Shown: positions 31,807-44,900 of the stretch, in pieces
Position numbering within the stretch: position 1 is the stretch's first letter
Layout: each line of letters starts with the position of its first letter
NCBI RefSeq assembly: GCF_022026395.1
Contig: NZ_CP041767.1
Span: 2,884,501-2,948,500 of the forward strand
Direction of reading: 5' to 3'
Source of the DNA: Brevibacillus brevis
GTDB lineage: Bacteria > Bacillota > Bacilli > Brevibacillales > Brevibacillaceae
DNA length: 64,000 nt
Notes under the pieces: model-generated
What the model was told of the DNA's origin: nothing
What the model saw: only the letters and a program-made list of their open reading frames with translations
Databases searched by the model: none
Position numbers and translations under genes: made by a program

Positions 31807-32371
31807 AGGGATGGGAGAATGGTTGGGTAAAAAGTAACACAAATAACAAAAATTACCTATTTTTTAACTGATTTCCAAAACACTCTCTGTTATAATGAAT
31901 AACAGTTTCTCAAACAGGTGCATAAGAATACGTTATTCTGCTGGATTGTAAGGAGGTGTGCAGGCCAGCACATTTGTTTCCAGGTAAGAGTAGCAGAGCA
32001 CATGTTTTGACCAAAAATGGAAGGTGACTTTTGTCCTGAAAACTGCATGGAGCAAACAGGGAATTATTCCCATTGTGAAAAAGTGTAAAATCGTGGAAAA
32101 TTTGTAGGTGAAAATTGGTTCATGACCATAGTAATATGAAGATGGGTAATACTTACAAAAAAGATACAAAAACCCACATATTTTGTTACAATTGGCCATT
32201 ATATTAAATGGTGTTGATGAGAGGGGGGCTAACATGATCCATTCGTCACTGAGGCTCCATCTTCAGTTTTAGCAGACCATTTCCTTGTAGCTTCGTTTAC
32301 TTGTTTGGCCATTTCATTGTATTGTCGTACTTCATGATAGACAAAAGTTTGCCAATTATCGGAGGGGACAT
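31807..32371 (+). promoter_or_regulatory. Long upstream region of tycA
   Basis: This 565-bp A/T-rich region precedes tycA. A TATAAT (31891-31896) is embedded in a perfect dyad CTGTTAT-AATGA-ATAACAG (31887-31905), without a good -35. AAGGAGGTG (about 31950-31958) merges with a TGTGC/GCACA hairpin (31957-31972). A 13-bp palindrome GGGAATTATTCCC lies at 32059-32071. A short ORF with a strong ribosome binding site is at 32234-32272. AbrB is known to repress tycA in B. brevis and favours such A/T-rich DNA; the exact start site cannot be fixed from sequence. Confidence 0.6.
32234..32272 (+). CDS. Possible 12-aa upstream ORF of tycA
   Basis: GAGGGGGGCTAAC precedes ATG and 11 further codons encoding MIHSSLRLHLQF, then TAG, 99 bp before tycA. 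The ribosome binding site is as strong as that of tycA. It could be a leader peptide that tunes tycA translation, or chance. Confidence 0.4.
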   Translation: MIHSSLRLHLQF

Positions 32372-35300
32372 ATGTTAGCAAATCAGGCCAATCTTATCGA
32401 CTTGGAGTGGGAAAAAGAACAGGTAGCCTTGTTTAATAATACAAAGGCGGATTATCCCCAGGATAAGTCGATCCATCAGTTGTTCGAGGAGCAGGCAGAG
32501 GCTGTGCCGCACCGAGTTGCCATCGTTTATGAAAATGAGCGCTTAACTTACCAGGAGCTCAACAGGAAGGCCAATCAATTAGCAAGAGCACTGATCGAAA
32601 AAGGGATTACAACAGACAGCATTGTCGGTGTAATGATGGAAAAATCCATTGAAAATGTTACGGCTATTCTGGCCATCCTCAAGGCTGGCGGAGCGTATGT
32701 TCCCATCGATATCGAATATCCCCGTGATCGGATTCAATATATCCTACAAGACAGTCAAACCAAAATCGTCATCACCCAGAAAAGTGTCAGCCAACTTGTA
32801 TACGACGTCGGATACCGTGGTCCTGTAGTGGTAATCGAGGAAGAACAGTTGGATTCTCGCTCAGATTCCAACCTTGACTTGCCAAGCAAACCTACTGACT
32901 TGGCGTATGTCATCTATACTTCAGGCACAACCGGCAAACCGAAAGGAACCATGCTGGAGCATAAAGGGATCGCGAATTTGCAATCATTCTTTCAAAATAC
33001 GTTTGGTGTAACACCTGCAGACAGGATTGGGCAGTTTGCCAGCATGTCTTTTGACGCATCGGTATGGGAAATGTTCATGGCTTTATTAACCGGTGCCAGC
33101 CTCTATATCCTTTCCAAGCAGACGATTCATGATTTCATCAGTTTTGAAAACTATGTAAATGAAAATGAATTGACCATCATCACGTTGCCACCCACTTATT
33201 TGACGCACCTCACCCCAGAGCATATTACTACTCTTCGCATCATGATTACGGCAGGTTCAGCTGCTAACTTCCCTTTAGTGAATAAATGGAAAAACAAAGT
33301 CAGGTACGTGAATGCATACGGACCTACAGAAACAAGCATTTGCGCGACAATATGGGAGGCGCCTTCCAATGTGCTTCTCAACCAGACGATCCCAATCGGT
33401 AAACCGATTCAAAATACATCCGCTTATATTGTCAATGAAGAGCTGCAACTTCAGCCAATTGGCAGTGAAGGTGAATTATGCATAGGTGGAGTAGGCTTAG
33501 CAAGAGGATATTGGAATCGTCCAGACTTGACCGCCGAAAAATTTGTGGATAACCCGTTTGTACCAGGAGAGAAGATGTACAGGACAGGAGACCTGGCCAA
33601 ATGGTTGCCGACTGGAGAAATCGAATTTCTCGGCAGAATCGACCATCAGGTGAAAATCAGGGGTCATCGGATTGAGTTAGGAGAAATCGAGTCTGTCTTA
33701 CTGAAACATGAACAAATAAAAGAGGCAGTGGTAATCGCTAGAGAAGACCAACACGCTCAACCCTATTTGTGCGCTTATTTTATTTCGCAACTGGAAGTAA
33801 CTCCTGCGCAGATCAGAGAATATGCGGCTCAAAAGCTTCCTGCGTACATGCTTCCTTCTTATTTCGTGAAGCTGGATAAAATGCCGCTTACGCCGAATGA
33901 CAAAATTGATCGAAAAGCATTGCCAGAACCCGATATTACTTCTGAGACAAATCCAGCATACGAACCTCCCAGAAATGAGACAGAAGCGATTCTTGCAAAC
34001 GTATGGCAAGAGGTATTAGGAATCGAGAAAATTGGGATTCGCGACAATTTTTACTCACTCGGTGGGGATTCCATACAAGCGATCCAGGTCGCTGCTCGTT
34101 TACATGCCTATCAACGAAAACTAGACACGAAAGATTTGCTGAATTACCCGACAATTTCGCAGGTTGCTCTCTATGTCAAAAGTACGACGAGGAGAAGCGA
34201 ACAGGGAATCGTCGAAGGCACTGTTAACTTAACACCAATTCAACAATGGTTCTTTGAAAAGAACTTTACGAATATGTTCCATTGGAATCAATCTTATGTG
34301 CTGTATCGCGAACAGGGATTTGATCCTGAAGCCATCCGAAAGGCCTTGGATAAAATCCTTTCTCATCATGACGCGCTCCGTATGATCTATCGAAACGAGA
34401 ATGGTAGGATCGTTCAACAGAATCGTGGATTGGTGAGTGAATTATACCAATTCCTTCAATATGATCTGACCACTCATTCGGATGTCCAGCAAGCAATCGA
34501 AGAAGAGACGAGACGGTTGCATGGCAGTATGAATTTACAAGAGGGACAGTTGGTAAAGGCAGCTTTGTTTCATACGCTTCAAGGCGATCATTTGTTTTTG
34601 GCTATCCATCATTTAGTCATGGATGGAATCTCTTGGCGCATTCTGTTTGAGGATCTAGCAACTGCATACAGTCAGGCACTAGCAGGAAAAGATATCGTTC
34701 TCCCAGAAAAAACAGATTCTTTTAAAAATTGGGCAGTGTGGCTGAACGAGTATGCGAATAGTGATGCATTGATCAGAGAAATCCCGTATTGGGAGAATCT
34801 TGAATCCGGAGCTAGGCATACTTCCCTTCCAAAAGACTATGAAACGGTCGGCTGCAAACAGAAAAGTATCCGAAACATACAGGTCGGATTGTTAGCAGAG
34901 GAAACCGAACAGTTGTTGAAGCAGGCAAATTCTGCTTATCAAACAGAAATCAATGATTTGTTACTGGCAGCGTTGGGGTTGGCTGTTGCAGAGTGGAGCA
35001 GGCTTGACCAAATCGTGATTAATCTGGAAGGGCACGGGCGCGAGGATGTGATCGAACACGCTAACGTGACAAGAACAATCGGATGGTTCACGTCCCAATA
35101 TCCTGTTTTACTAGATTTGAGTCAAATGAATCACTTGCCTGACCATATCAAATGCACGAAAGAAAACCTGAGGAAGATCCCTAATAAAGGCATTGGCTAT
35201 GAAATTTTAAAATATATGACAAAACCTGAAAAACGAAGTTCCTTGTCCTTTTCCTTGCAACCTGAAGTGACGTTTAACTATTTGGGTCAGTTTGACTCAG

Positions 35301-35650
35301 GACTTAACAGTGAAATGTTTACCCGTTCTCCTTATAGTTCAGGCAACTCACTCGGTGCCGATGGGAAGAACAATCTGAGTCCCGATTCGGAGATTTATAC
35401 CTCCTTGAATATTACAGGAAGAATGGAAGGTGGGGAGCTTCTCATCACGTTTACTTACAGTGAGGAGCAGTTTAGAGAAGAGTCCATCCTTCAATTGAGT
35501 GAGAGCTATCAAAAACATCTCCGGGCAATTATTACCCATTGCTTGCAGAAAAAAGAAGTCGAACGGACTCCCAGTGACTTTAGTCTAAAAGGACTTCAAA
35601 TAGAAGAAATGGACGACATCTTCGAAGCACTTGCCAATACGCTTAACTAG
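32372..35650 (+). CDS. tycA: Tyrocidine synthetase 1 (A-T-E), D-Phe initiation
   Basis: This 1092-aa single-module NRPS activates Phe, loads it on its carrier, epimerises it and donates D-Phe to TycB. The A domain (about 20-520) has [11 protein letters not shown] and a pocket reading D-A-W-T-I-A-A-I-C-(K), the Phe code of GrsA/TycA. The T domain carries the phosphopantetheine Ser567 in SLGGDSIQA, the D-S form seen before E domains. The E domain (about 610-1060) has HHLVMDG with His746-His747. The C-terminal segment [18 protein letters not shown] matches the TycA communication-mediating donor helix. GGAGGGG lies before the ATG. The sequence is collinear with TycA of B. parabrevis as I know it, with many substitutions. 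Product order places it first in the decapeptide. Confidence 0.97.
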   Translation: MLANQANLIDLEWEKEQVALFNNTKADYPQDKSIHQLFEEQAEAVPHRVAIVYENERLTYQELNRKANQLARALIEKGITTDSIVGVMMEKSIENVTAILAILKAGGAYVPIDIEYPRDRIQYILQDSQTKIVITQKSVSQLVYDVGYRGPVVVIEEEQLDSRSDSNLDLPSKPTDLAYVIYTSGTTGKPKGTMLEHKGIANLQSFFQNTFGVTPADRIGQFASMSFDASVWEMFMALLTGASLYILSKQTIHDFISFENYVNENELTIITLPPTYLTHLTPEHITTLRIMITAGSAANFPLVNKWKNKVRYVNAYGPTETSICATIWEAPSNVLLNQTIPIGKPIQNTSAYIVNEELQLQPIGSEGELCIGGVGLARGYWNRPDLTAEKFVDNPFVPGEKMYRTGDLAKWLPTGEIEFLGRIDHQVKIRGHRIELGEIESVLLKHEQIKEAVVIAREDQHAQPYLCAYFISQLEVTPAQIREYAAQKLPAYMLPSYFVKLDKMPLTPNDKIDRKALPEPDITSETNPAYEPPRNETEAILANVWQEVLGIEKIGIRDNFYSLGGDSIQAIQVAARLHAYQRKLDTKDLLNYPTISQVALYVKSTTRRSEQGIVEGTVNLTPIQQWFFEKNFTNMFHWNQSYVLYREQGFDPEAIRKALDKILSHHDALRMIYRNENGRIVQQNRGLVSELYQFLQYDLTTHSDVQQAIEEETRRLHGSMNLQEGQLVKAALFHTLQGDHLFLAIHHLVMDGISWRILFEDLATAYSQALAGKDIVLPEKTDSFKNWAVWLNEYANSDALIREIPYWENLESGARHTSLPKDYETVGCKQKSIRNIQVGLLAEETEQLLKQANSAYQTEINDLLLAALGLAVAEWSRLDQIVINLEGHGREDVIEHANVTRTIGWFTSQYPVLLDLSQMNHLPDHIKCTKENLRKIPNKGIGYEILKYMTKPEKRSSLSFSLQPEVTFNYLGQFDSGLNSEMFTRSPYSSGNSLGADGKNNLSPDSEIYTSLNITGRMEGGELLITFTYSEEQFREESILQLSESYQKHLRAIITHCLQKKEVERTPSDFSLKGLQIEEMDDIFEALANTLN

Positions 35651-35744
35651 AGAAACGCTTGCTAAAATTTCATGGGGAAAATCATGCTCCCAACTTACAT
35701 TTTTAAACAAATAAGACAAATAATGTTGATATCGAGGTGCCGGA

Positions 35745-38700
35745 ATGAGTGTTTTTAGCAAAGAACAAGTACAAGATATGTATCTATTGACGCCCATGCA
35801 AGAGGGAATGTTATTTCACGCCTTGCTAGACGAAGAACATAACTCTCATCTTGTACAGATGTCCATTTCGATTCAGGGCGATCTTGATGTTGGTTTGTTT
35901 ACCAATAGTCTGCATGTGCTGGTAGAGAGATATGACGTATTCCGTACGCTGTTTCTCTATGAAAAATTAAAGCAGCCTTTGCAGGTTGTCTTGAAAGAAC
36001 GGCCCATTCCCATCCTTTTTTGTGATTTAACTGCATACGACGAGCAAGAAAAGCAGCAACGCTATACACAATACAAAAGGAATGACCAAGAGAAAACCTT
36101 TCATCTAGCGAAAGACTCGTTGATGAGAGTGGCTATTTTCCAAATGACGGAGAGCGAATACCAAATCATCTGGAGTTTTCATCACATACTCATGGACGGT
36201 TGGTGCTTTAGCATTATTTTTGATGACTTGCTTTCCGTCTATTTATCCTTGAAGAACGGGGCTCCGATTTCCCTTGATCCGGTGCAGCCATACAGCCAAT
36301 TTATTCGTTGGCTGGAAAAGCAAGATAAAGAGGCTGCTCTCGCATATTGGAGAGACTATCTGGAACAGTTTGAACAGCAAACTTCCTTGCCGAAATTTGG
36401 GAAGTCTTCTAGCAATGCCTTTCTACCAGCGCAATATCGTTTTGTGCTGGACCGCATGCTGACGCAGCAGCTTTCTGCGATCGCAAGTCAAAATCAAGTG
36501 ACATTGCCAACTGTGATCCAAACCTTATGGGGAATCCTGCTCCAATCCTATAACGCTACGAATGATGTGCTATTCGGCTCTGTTGTATCCGGGCGACCAA
36601 CAGAAATCGTCGGAATCGAAAAAATGGTAGGGTTGTTTATCAATACCATTCCATTCCGTATTCAAGCGAAAAACGATCAATCCTTTGCCGATTTAATACA
36701 GGATGTGCACCAAAGAACACGGCAATCTCAGCCATATGAGCATGTACCTTTGTACGACATTCAAAACGATTCCGTATTAAAGCAAGATTTGATCGATCAC
36801 CTGATGGTTATCGAAAACTATCCATTAGTCGAGGCCTTGCAGAAAAAAGCAGCGACGCAGCAGGTAGGCTTTGCCATTTCTGATGTCGAGATGTTTGAAC
36901 CTACGAATTATGACATGACCGTCATGGTAATGCCGAAAGAAGAGATTGCGATACGGTTTGACTATAATGCTGCTGTTTTCGATGAAGGATTTATCCAAAA
37001 AATGGCTGGGCACCTCAAGCAGATCGCAGCTTGCGTGGCAAACAATCCGAAGGTCACCCTTCAACAGGTTACCTTGCTGACAGAAACGGAAAAACAACAG
37101 CTAATGGCTAGAAATCTTGATACTTCGGCTGCCTATCCTACGAAGACGATGCATGAACTCTTTATGGAACAGGTGGAAAGGACACCCGAGCAGGTTGCTG
37201 TCGTATTCGGGGAACAGCATCTGACGTATCGGGAGCTAGACGAAAAATCCAATCAGGTCGCCAGATTTTTGAGAAGAAAAGGGATTGCAGCAGACAGTCT
37301 GGTTGGAACGATGATGGATCGCTCCATCGAGATGATTGTCGGAATTCTAGGGGTTCTGAAAGCCGGTGGTGCGTTTGTACCGATTGATCCAGAGCTGCCA
37401 GAAGAACGAATTGCCTACATGCTCGAGCATAGCGGGATTCAATTGGTAGTGACCCAGCAGTATTTGCTTGGGAAAGTCTCCGCTTCTACTGAAAAAATCG
37501 ATATTAACGCTCCAGCCATCTGGGAAGAGAGCAGTGCACCTGTCGAAACGATCAATCATCCAGATGACTTGTTTTATATCATCTACACTTCAGGAACAAC
37601 GGGGAAACCAAAAGGCGTCATGCTTGAGCATAAAAACATGGCAAATCTGATGCACTTTACGTTTGCCAAGACCAACATCGATTTTCATGAAAAAGTATTG
37701 CAGTATACCACTTGCAGCTTTGATGTTTGCTACCAGGAGATTTTCTCCACGCTGCTTTCCGGGGGACAGCTCTATCTCATCACGAATGAGTTGAGACGTC
37801 ATGTTGAAAAACTGTTTACCTTTATCCAGGAAAATCAGATCAGCATTTTGTCCCTCCCTGTATCCTTCTTGAAATTTATCTTTAACGAAAAAGATTATGC
37901 ACAAAGCTTCCCGCGTTGCGTCAAGCACATTATCACGGCCGGAGAACAGCTCGTCGTCACGCTTGAGCTACAGAAATATCTGCGTAACCATCACGTATTT
38001 TTGCACAATCATTACGGGCCGTCGGAGACACATGTGGTGACCACCTACACCATGGACCCAAGCATGGATATACCGGAGCTGCCACCAATCGGAAAACCGA
38101 TCAGCAACACTGGCATTTATATTTTGGATGAAAAGCTCCAGATGAAACCAGAGGGCATTGTTGGGGAGTTGTATATCTCTGGTGCGAACGTAGGAAGAGG
38201 ATATTTGCACAATCCGGAGCTGACTGCGGAGAAGTTTCTCGAGAACCCGTATCAATCAGGAGAAAGAATGTATCGAACGGGTGACCTCGCTCGTTGGATG
38301 CCAGATGGCAATATCGAGTTTTTAGGGCGAATCGACCATCAGGTAAAAATCAGGGGTCACCGCATCGAGCTGGGGGAAATCGAATCGCAGTTGCTCAACC
38401 ACGACGTGATTAAGGAAGCAGTGGTCATTGATCGAGCGGATGAGACTGGCGGAAAGTACTTGTGCGCCTATGTCGTTTTGACAGAAGAAGTCAGCAACGA
38501 GGAGCTGCGTACGTACTTATCACGAAAGCTACCGGAGTATATGATCCCTTCGTTCTTTATAAAACTCGAGCGAATTCCGGTCACACCTAACGGAAAAACA
38601 GACAGAAGAGCCTTGCCCATCCCTGAGGGGAACGCTTTTACGGGAGCGGATTATCTCGCTCCGACAACCGAACTGGAACAGAAAATGGCAGCGATTTGGG

Positions 38701-38900
38701 AAAGCGTACTCGGCGTGTCCCCGATTGGCATTCTGGATAATTTTTTCACGCTCGGGGGTCATTCTCTAAAAGCGATTCATCTCATTTCCCGGATGCAAAA
38801 AGACTGCCAAGCAGATGTTCCGCTTCGCGTCTTGTTTGATAGACCAACTATTCAAGAAATCGCCAAGTATGTGGAAGGGGTAGAGGAAGGATCGTATCAC
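35745..38900 (+). other. TycB module 1 (C-A-T), predicted L-Pro
   Basis: C motif HHILMDG. A-domain pocket residues, aligned to GrsA positions 235-331, are D-V-Q-L-I-A-H-V-V, the known Pro code. Carrier Ser1007 (38763-38765) is in TLGGHSLKA. Confidence 0.93.
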
Positions 38901-41900
38901 GCTATTCCGCGGGTCGTCATACAAGAGCATTATCCCGTATCTTCTGCGCAAAAACGCATGCTGATTTTAAACCAGCTCGATCCAGATAGTACGGTGTACA
39001 ATTTGCCCGTTGTGACGGTACTCGATGGGGAATTGAATATGCAGCAGATGGAGCATGCCATTGCCAAATTGGTGAGTCGTCATGAATCGCTGCGAACCTC
39101 CTTTCATACTATCAACGGCGAGCCGGTTCAACGCATCCATCCGGAATGCAAGCTGCCAATTATCTACATGGAAGCAACAGAAGATCGTTTGAATCAAGTC
39201 ATCACGGATTTTATGCGTCCGTTTGATTTGGAAAAGGCGCCATTAAGCCGGGTTGGACTGGTCAAACTGGGAGAGCGGCGCCATGTCATGATTATCGATA
39301 TGCACCATATCATCTCGGATGGCGTGTCATCGCAAATCATCCTGAATGATTTTGCGCAGCTCTATCAAGACAATTCCTTACCAGAGCAGCGCATTCAATA
39401 TAAAGACTTCGCAGTTTGGGAAAAAGGCTTGGCACAGACAGACGAATACAAAAAGCAGGAAGCGTATTGGACCGAGCGATTCCGTGGTGAAATTCCTGTC
39501 TTGAACCTGCCTTTGGACTACTCTCGACCGTCTGTTCAAAGCTTTGAGGGCGAACGTTATCTATTCCGTTCTGAAAAACAGCTGCTGGATGGCTTGCAAC
39601 GAGTGGCGGCCGATACGGGTACTACGCTCTACATGGTGCTCATGGCAGCCTATCATGTTTTGCTCGCGAAATACTCCGGGCAAGAAGACATGGTGGTCGG
39701 AACCGTGACAGCTGGAAGAACGCACCCTGACACGGAAAGCATCACGGGTATGTTCGTCAACACGCTGGCAATGAGAAATCAGCCGGTGGCAACCAAAAGT
39801 TTCAAGCAATTTTTACAAGAAGTGAAGGACAATACACTTTCTGCTTTTGAGCATGGGGAGTACCCGTTTGAGGAGCTCGTCGAAAAGCTGGCGGTCAATC
39901 GAAATCGAAGCCGCAATCCATTGTTTGACACGTTGTTCATTTTACAAAACATGGATGCCGATCCGATTGAGATCGAGGGCATGACAGTGACGCCGTACGT
40001 GCCAGAGGGCAAGATGGCGAAATTCGATTTGTCGCTCGAAGCAACTCAAAACGATGCAGGTCTCTTATTCTGCTTCGAATTTTGCACCAAGCTGTTCAAG
40101 CAGGAGACCATCGAGCGCATGTCGCGTCATTACACCCAAATCTTGCAAGAAGTCACCCGGAACACGGATTTGGCTCTCTATGAGATAGAGATGCTCACCG
40201 AGCAGGAAAAGCAGGAATTGTTGGTTCAATTCAATGACACATCCAAGCCTGTTCAGTTGGAAAGCACACTTCCCCAGCTATTTGAAGAACAAGTGCTGAA
40301 AACCCCTGATCAAATCGCACTGGTTTGCGGGGACCAAAAGTTGACATATCATGAGCTCAATAAGAAAGCCAATCAGCTAGCTCGCACATTACGGAAAAAG
40401 GGAGTAAAGGCTGACCAACGAGTTGGGATTATGGCAAATCGTTCCATGGAGATGGTGATTGGAATCCTTGCCATTCTCAAGGCTGGTGGAGCATACGTGC
40501 CGATTGATCCCGAATATCCGAATGATCGCATTGCTTATATGCTGGAAGATTGCGAAGCTCGTCTGGTGCTTACTCATGAGCATCTTGGAACAAAGATTGC
40601 TGCTGGGGTGGAATGCCTGTATCTGGAGGATAAGAGTAACTACTCCCGCATCACCACAAACCTTGACCCGATTCATGCGGCTACCAATCTGGCTTACATC
40701 ATCTACACATCGGGTACGACAGGCAAGCCAAAAGGGGTCATGGTGGAGCACCGAGGTATTGTCAACAGTGTGACGTGGAACAAAGAGGAGTTTGCTTTAT
40801 CCGTCCATGACAGAGGTTTGTTGGCCCTATCTTTTGCCTTTGATGGTTTTGTTCTTACCTTCTTTGCGTTGATTCTATCCGGTTCAACTGTTGTCTTAAC
40901 GAAGGATGAAGAAGCCAAAGATCCGATAGCACTCAAAAACCTCATCTCAACATGGAGTTGCACCTACACGTTATGCGTGCCGAGTTTGTTCCAAGCGATT
41001 TTGGAATGCAGCACCACCGAAGAGATCAGCCCAATGAAAATGGCTGTGCTCGGGGGAGAGAAGCTATCGCCGAAGCTGGTTGAGATGTGCAAAGAGATGA
41101 ATCCGCAGATGATCACTGTCAATGCGTATGGTCCAACAGAAAGCAGCGTTATCGCCACCTATCTGTGCGATACGCTCCCGGATGCTCCGATCACCATCGG
41201 ACGGCCAATTGCAAACACAAGCATATACATCGTGGACCATGCTCACCAGCTGCTACCAATCGGTGTAGTAGGAGAGATATGCATAGGCGGACTTGGTTTG
41301 GCGCGCGGATATTGGAACAAACCAGAGCTTACCGAGGAGAAGTTTGTTTCCAATCCATTTGAGCCAGGTGAACGCATGTACAAGACAGGCGACCTTGGCA
41401 GATGGCTCCCGGACGGTACGATTGAATTCGCAGGACGCCTGGATGAACAAGTAAAAGTGAGAGGATACCGGATTGAGATCGGGGAGATAGAATCGGTTCT
41501 TCTCAGCTATGAAACGATAAATGAAGCGATTGTCGTTGCTTATCAGGACGATAGTGGGGACGCCTACCTGACAGCCTATTTTACCGGTAAAGAAAACATC
41601 CTGGAAGTGGCGCTGCGAACACATCTATCTCAAGAACTGCCAGCGTATATGGTTCCAACTTATCTGGTTCAAATGGACGCTTTCCCGCTCACGCCAAATG
41701 GCAAGATCGATCGCAAAGCGCTGCCGAAGCCGGAAGGAAAGCCTACAACAGGTGTGGAGTATGTCGCGCCTGCCAATGAAGTAGAGGCAACACTGGCAAA
41801 GATATGGGAAGACGTCCTTGGCATCTCCGGCATCGGAGTAATGGATAACTTTTTTGAGCTGGGCGGACATTCTTTGAAAGCCATGACGGTAGTAGCGCAT

Positions 41901-44900
41901 GTGCATCGGGAGCTTCAAACCGATCTTCCGTTGAAGCATTTCTTTGAACAGCCTACCGTTCGAGCCTTGTCCAGGCTGATCGCAAACAGTGAGAATGCGT
42001 CGGATGCATCGATTCAGCCAGCAGAACCACAAGAGTACTACCCGGTATCCTCTGCCCAGCAGCGGATGTACGTGCTCCATCAGTTGGAAGGCGCGGGCAT
42101 CAGCTACAATACGCCTGGGATGATCATGCTAGAGGGTCAACTGGACCGCGATCAATTGATGCATGCGCTGCAAGCATTGGTAGATCGTCACGAAATATGG
42201 AGAACCTCCTTTGAAATGGTAGGAGATCAGCTGGTCCAAAAAATTCATGACCGTGTGGAAGTGGAAATGGAGTATAGGAGTGCAGAAGAACATCAGATCG
42301 ATGAGATTTTCCATGCGTTTGTCCGTCCGTTTGATCTGGCTGTTCCGCCACTGCTGCGCATGGGTCTCGTGCAAATCTCGAATGAACGTCATCTTCTCTT
42401 GTATGACATGCATCATATTGCTTCGGATGCCTCGTCCATCACAATTATTTTCAACGAACTGGCGGAGTTGTACCAAGGCAGACAATTACCGGAGCTGCAT
42501 ATCCAATACAAAGATTTTTCTGTCTGGCAAAAACGCTTTATCGAATCAGATGACTTCAAGAAGCAGGAAGAGTATTGGCGTCATGCGTTTGAGGGGCATA
42601 ACACTGTCTTGGAGATCCCGACAGATTTTCCGCGTCCAGCTGTGAAAAGCTTTGAGGGTGATCAAATCGTACTTGCTACCGATAGACCTCTGTTGGAAGC
42701 TTTACACGCGTTGGCTGCAGAGACGAAAACGACCTTGTTCATGGTCTTGCTAGCCGCCTACAATTTGCTGCTTTCGAAGTATACGGGGCAGGATGATATC
42801 GTTGTCGGAACGCCAATTTCCGGCAAGACTCGCGCTGAGCTCGAACCGATTGTCGGCATGTTCGTCAATACGCTAGCAATCAGAAACAAACCGATAGCAG
42901 AGAAGACCTTCAGGGAGTTTTTGATGGAAGTCAAGCAGAATGCATTGGATGCCTATGATCATCAGGATTATCCGTTGGAAAGTCTGGTTGAGAAGCTTGG
43001 CATTCAACGTGATCCGGGACGCAATCCACTTTTTGATACCATGTTCATTCTGCAAACCGACGATTTGTACCAAAAAACACTTGGTCAACTAACCTATCAT
43101 CCCTATGAATCGACAAGCGCGCTTGCCATTTCAAAGTTCGACCTGTCTTTTCATCTAACTGAACGAGAAACAGACCTGTTGCTGCGACTGGAGTACAGCA
43201 CCAAGCTGTTTAGAAGAGACACCGTAGACAGAATGTCGCGTCATTTCATGCAAATTCTACGCAATGTTGCGGCAGACCCTGATAGGCAACTTCAAGCGAT
43301 TGAGATGTTGACGCCAGAAGAAAAGCAGTTGTTGCTGGTGGAGTTCAATCATACAGACAGAGAGTACGTGGAAGACCAGACGATACAACAGCTCTTTGAG
43401 GACCTGGCAGCGAATACGCCTGATCAAACGGCTATTGTATTTGAAGAGAAGCAGATGACGTACCAAGAGCTCAATGAAAGAGCGAACCAGCTAGCCGCGG
43501 TTTTGCGGGAAAAAGGGGTAGGTCCTTCGCAAATTGTCGTCATGATGGTAGAGCGTTCCTTGGAAATGGTCATTGCCACACTCGCTATTTTAAAAGCTGG
43601 CGGCGCATTTTTACCGGTCGATCCTGATTATCCCGAAGAAAGAATTCGCTACATGATCGAGGACAGTCAGTCGAAGCTCGTGCTTACCCATTCTCACTTG
43701 ACCCACAAAGTGTCCAGTCAGGCAGAAATTATCGATTTGGACGACGCGGGGAGCTATTCGTCGCATACAGACAACTTGCTTTGCATCAACAAATCGTCAG
43801 ATCTGGCCTATATCATTTACACGTCTGGTACCACTGGCAATCCAAAGGGCGTCATGCTGGAGCACAAAGGGGCAGCAAACCTACAGGCGGTTTTCAAAAA
43901 TCAACTCGGCGTAACGCCACAAGATCGTCCAGGGCATTTTGCGAGTATCTCTTTTGATGCATCGGTGTGGGATATGTTTATGGCGCTATTGACAGGAGCG
44001 ACCTTGTATATCATTTCGCGTGATACGATCAATGACTTCCGCAAATTTGAGGAATACGTCCACAAAAACGGAATTACTATTCTCACGTTGCCGCCGACGT
44101 ATGCCATTTATCTTGAGCCTGATCGTATGCCGTCATTGCGCATCTTGATTACTGCTGGATCGGCAGCATCTATCGCTTTGGTAGAGCAATGGAAAGAGAA
44201 AGTGACCTATGTCAATGGCTACGGCCCTACAGAGAGTACGGTTTGCGCGACACTCTGGAAAGCTTTGCCTCATGAACCAGTTGGTCAGACCATTACGATT
44301 GGCAAACCGATTCAGAATACGAAGCTGTTCATCGTGGATGAACAAATGCAATTGAAGACAGTTGGTCAAATAGGTGAATTGTGCATCAGCGGGGTGGCGT
44401 TAGCCAGAGGATATTGGAATCGACCAGAATTGACGGCTGAAAAATTCGTCGACAATCCGTTTGTGCCAGGAGAGAAGATGTATCGTACCGGGGATCTGGC
44501 CAAATGGCTTCCGGATGGAAATATCGAGTATCTCGGCAGAATCGATCATCAGGTGAAGGTGCGTGGTCATCGGGTAGAGCTGGGCGAAGTCGAGAGTGTT
44601 CTGTTGCGATATGAGTCGATTATTGAGGCAGCAGCTATCACACATTTGGATGACCAGGGGCAACCTTACCTGTGCGCATACTATGTAGCTGATGGGGAAG
44701 CAAGCCCGGCTCAACTTCGAGAATTTATGGGAAAAGAATTGCCAAATTACATGGTTCCCTCCTTCTTTGTTCAGTTGGATAAGATGCCGTTGACACCGAA
44801 CGACAAAATTGACCGCAAAGCATTGCCAAAGCCAAGCCACGAAGAAAAATCGGGCAGAGAATATGAAGCACCGCAAAACGAACTGGAACATTTACTTGCA

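Noticed and set aside
31933..32235. 100-codon minus-strand ORF upstream of tycA
   Set aside because: It lies in an A/T-rich control region, is Cys/Phe/Tyr-rich and lacks a ribosome binding site.
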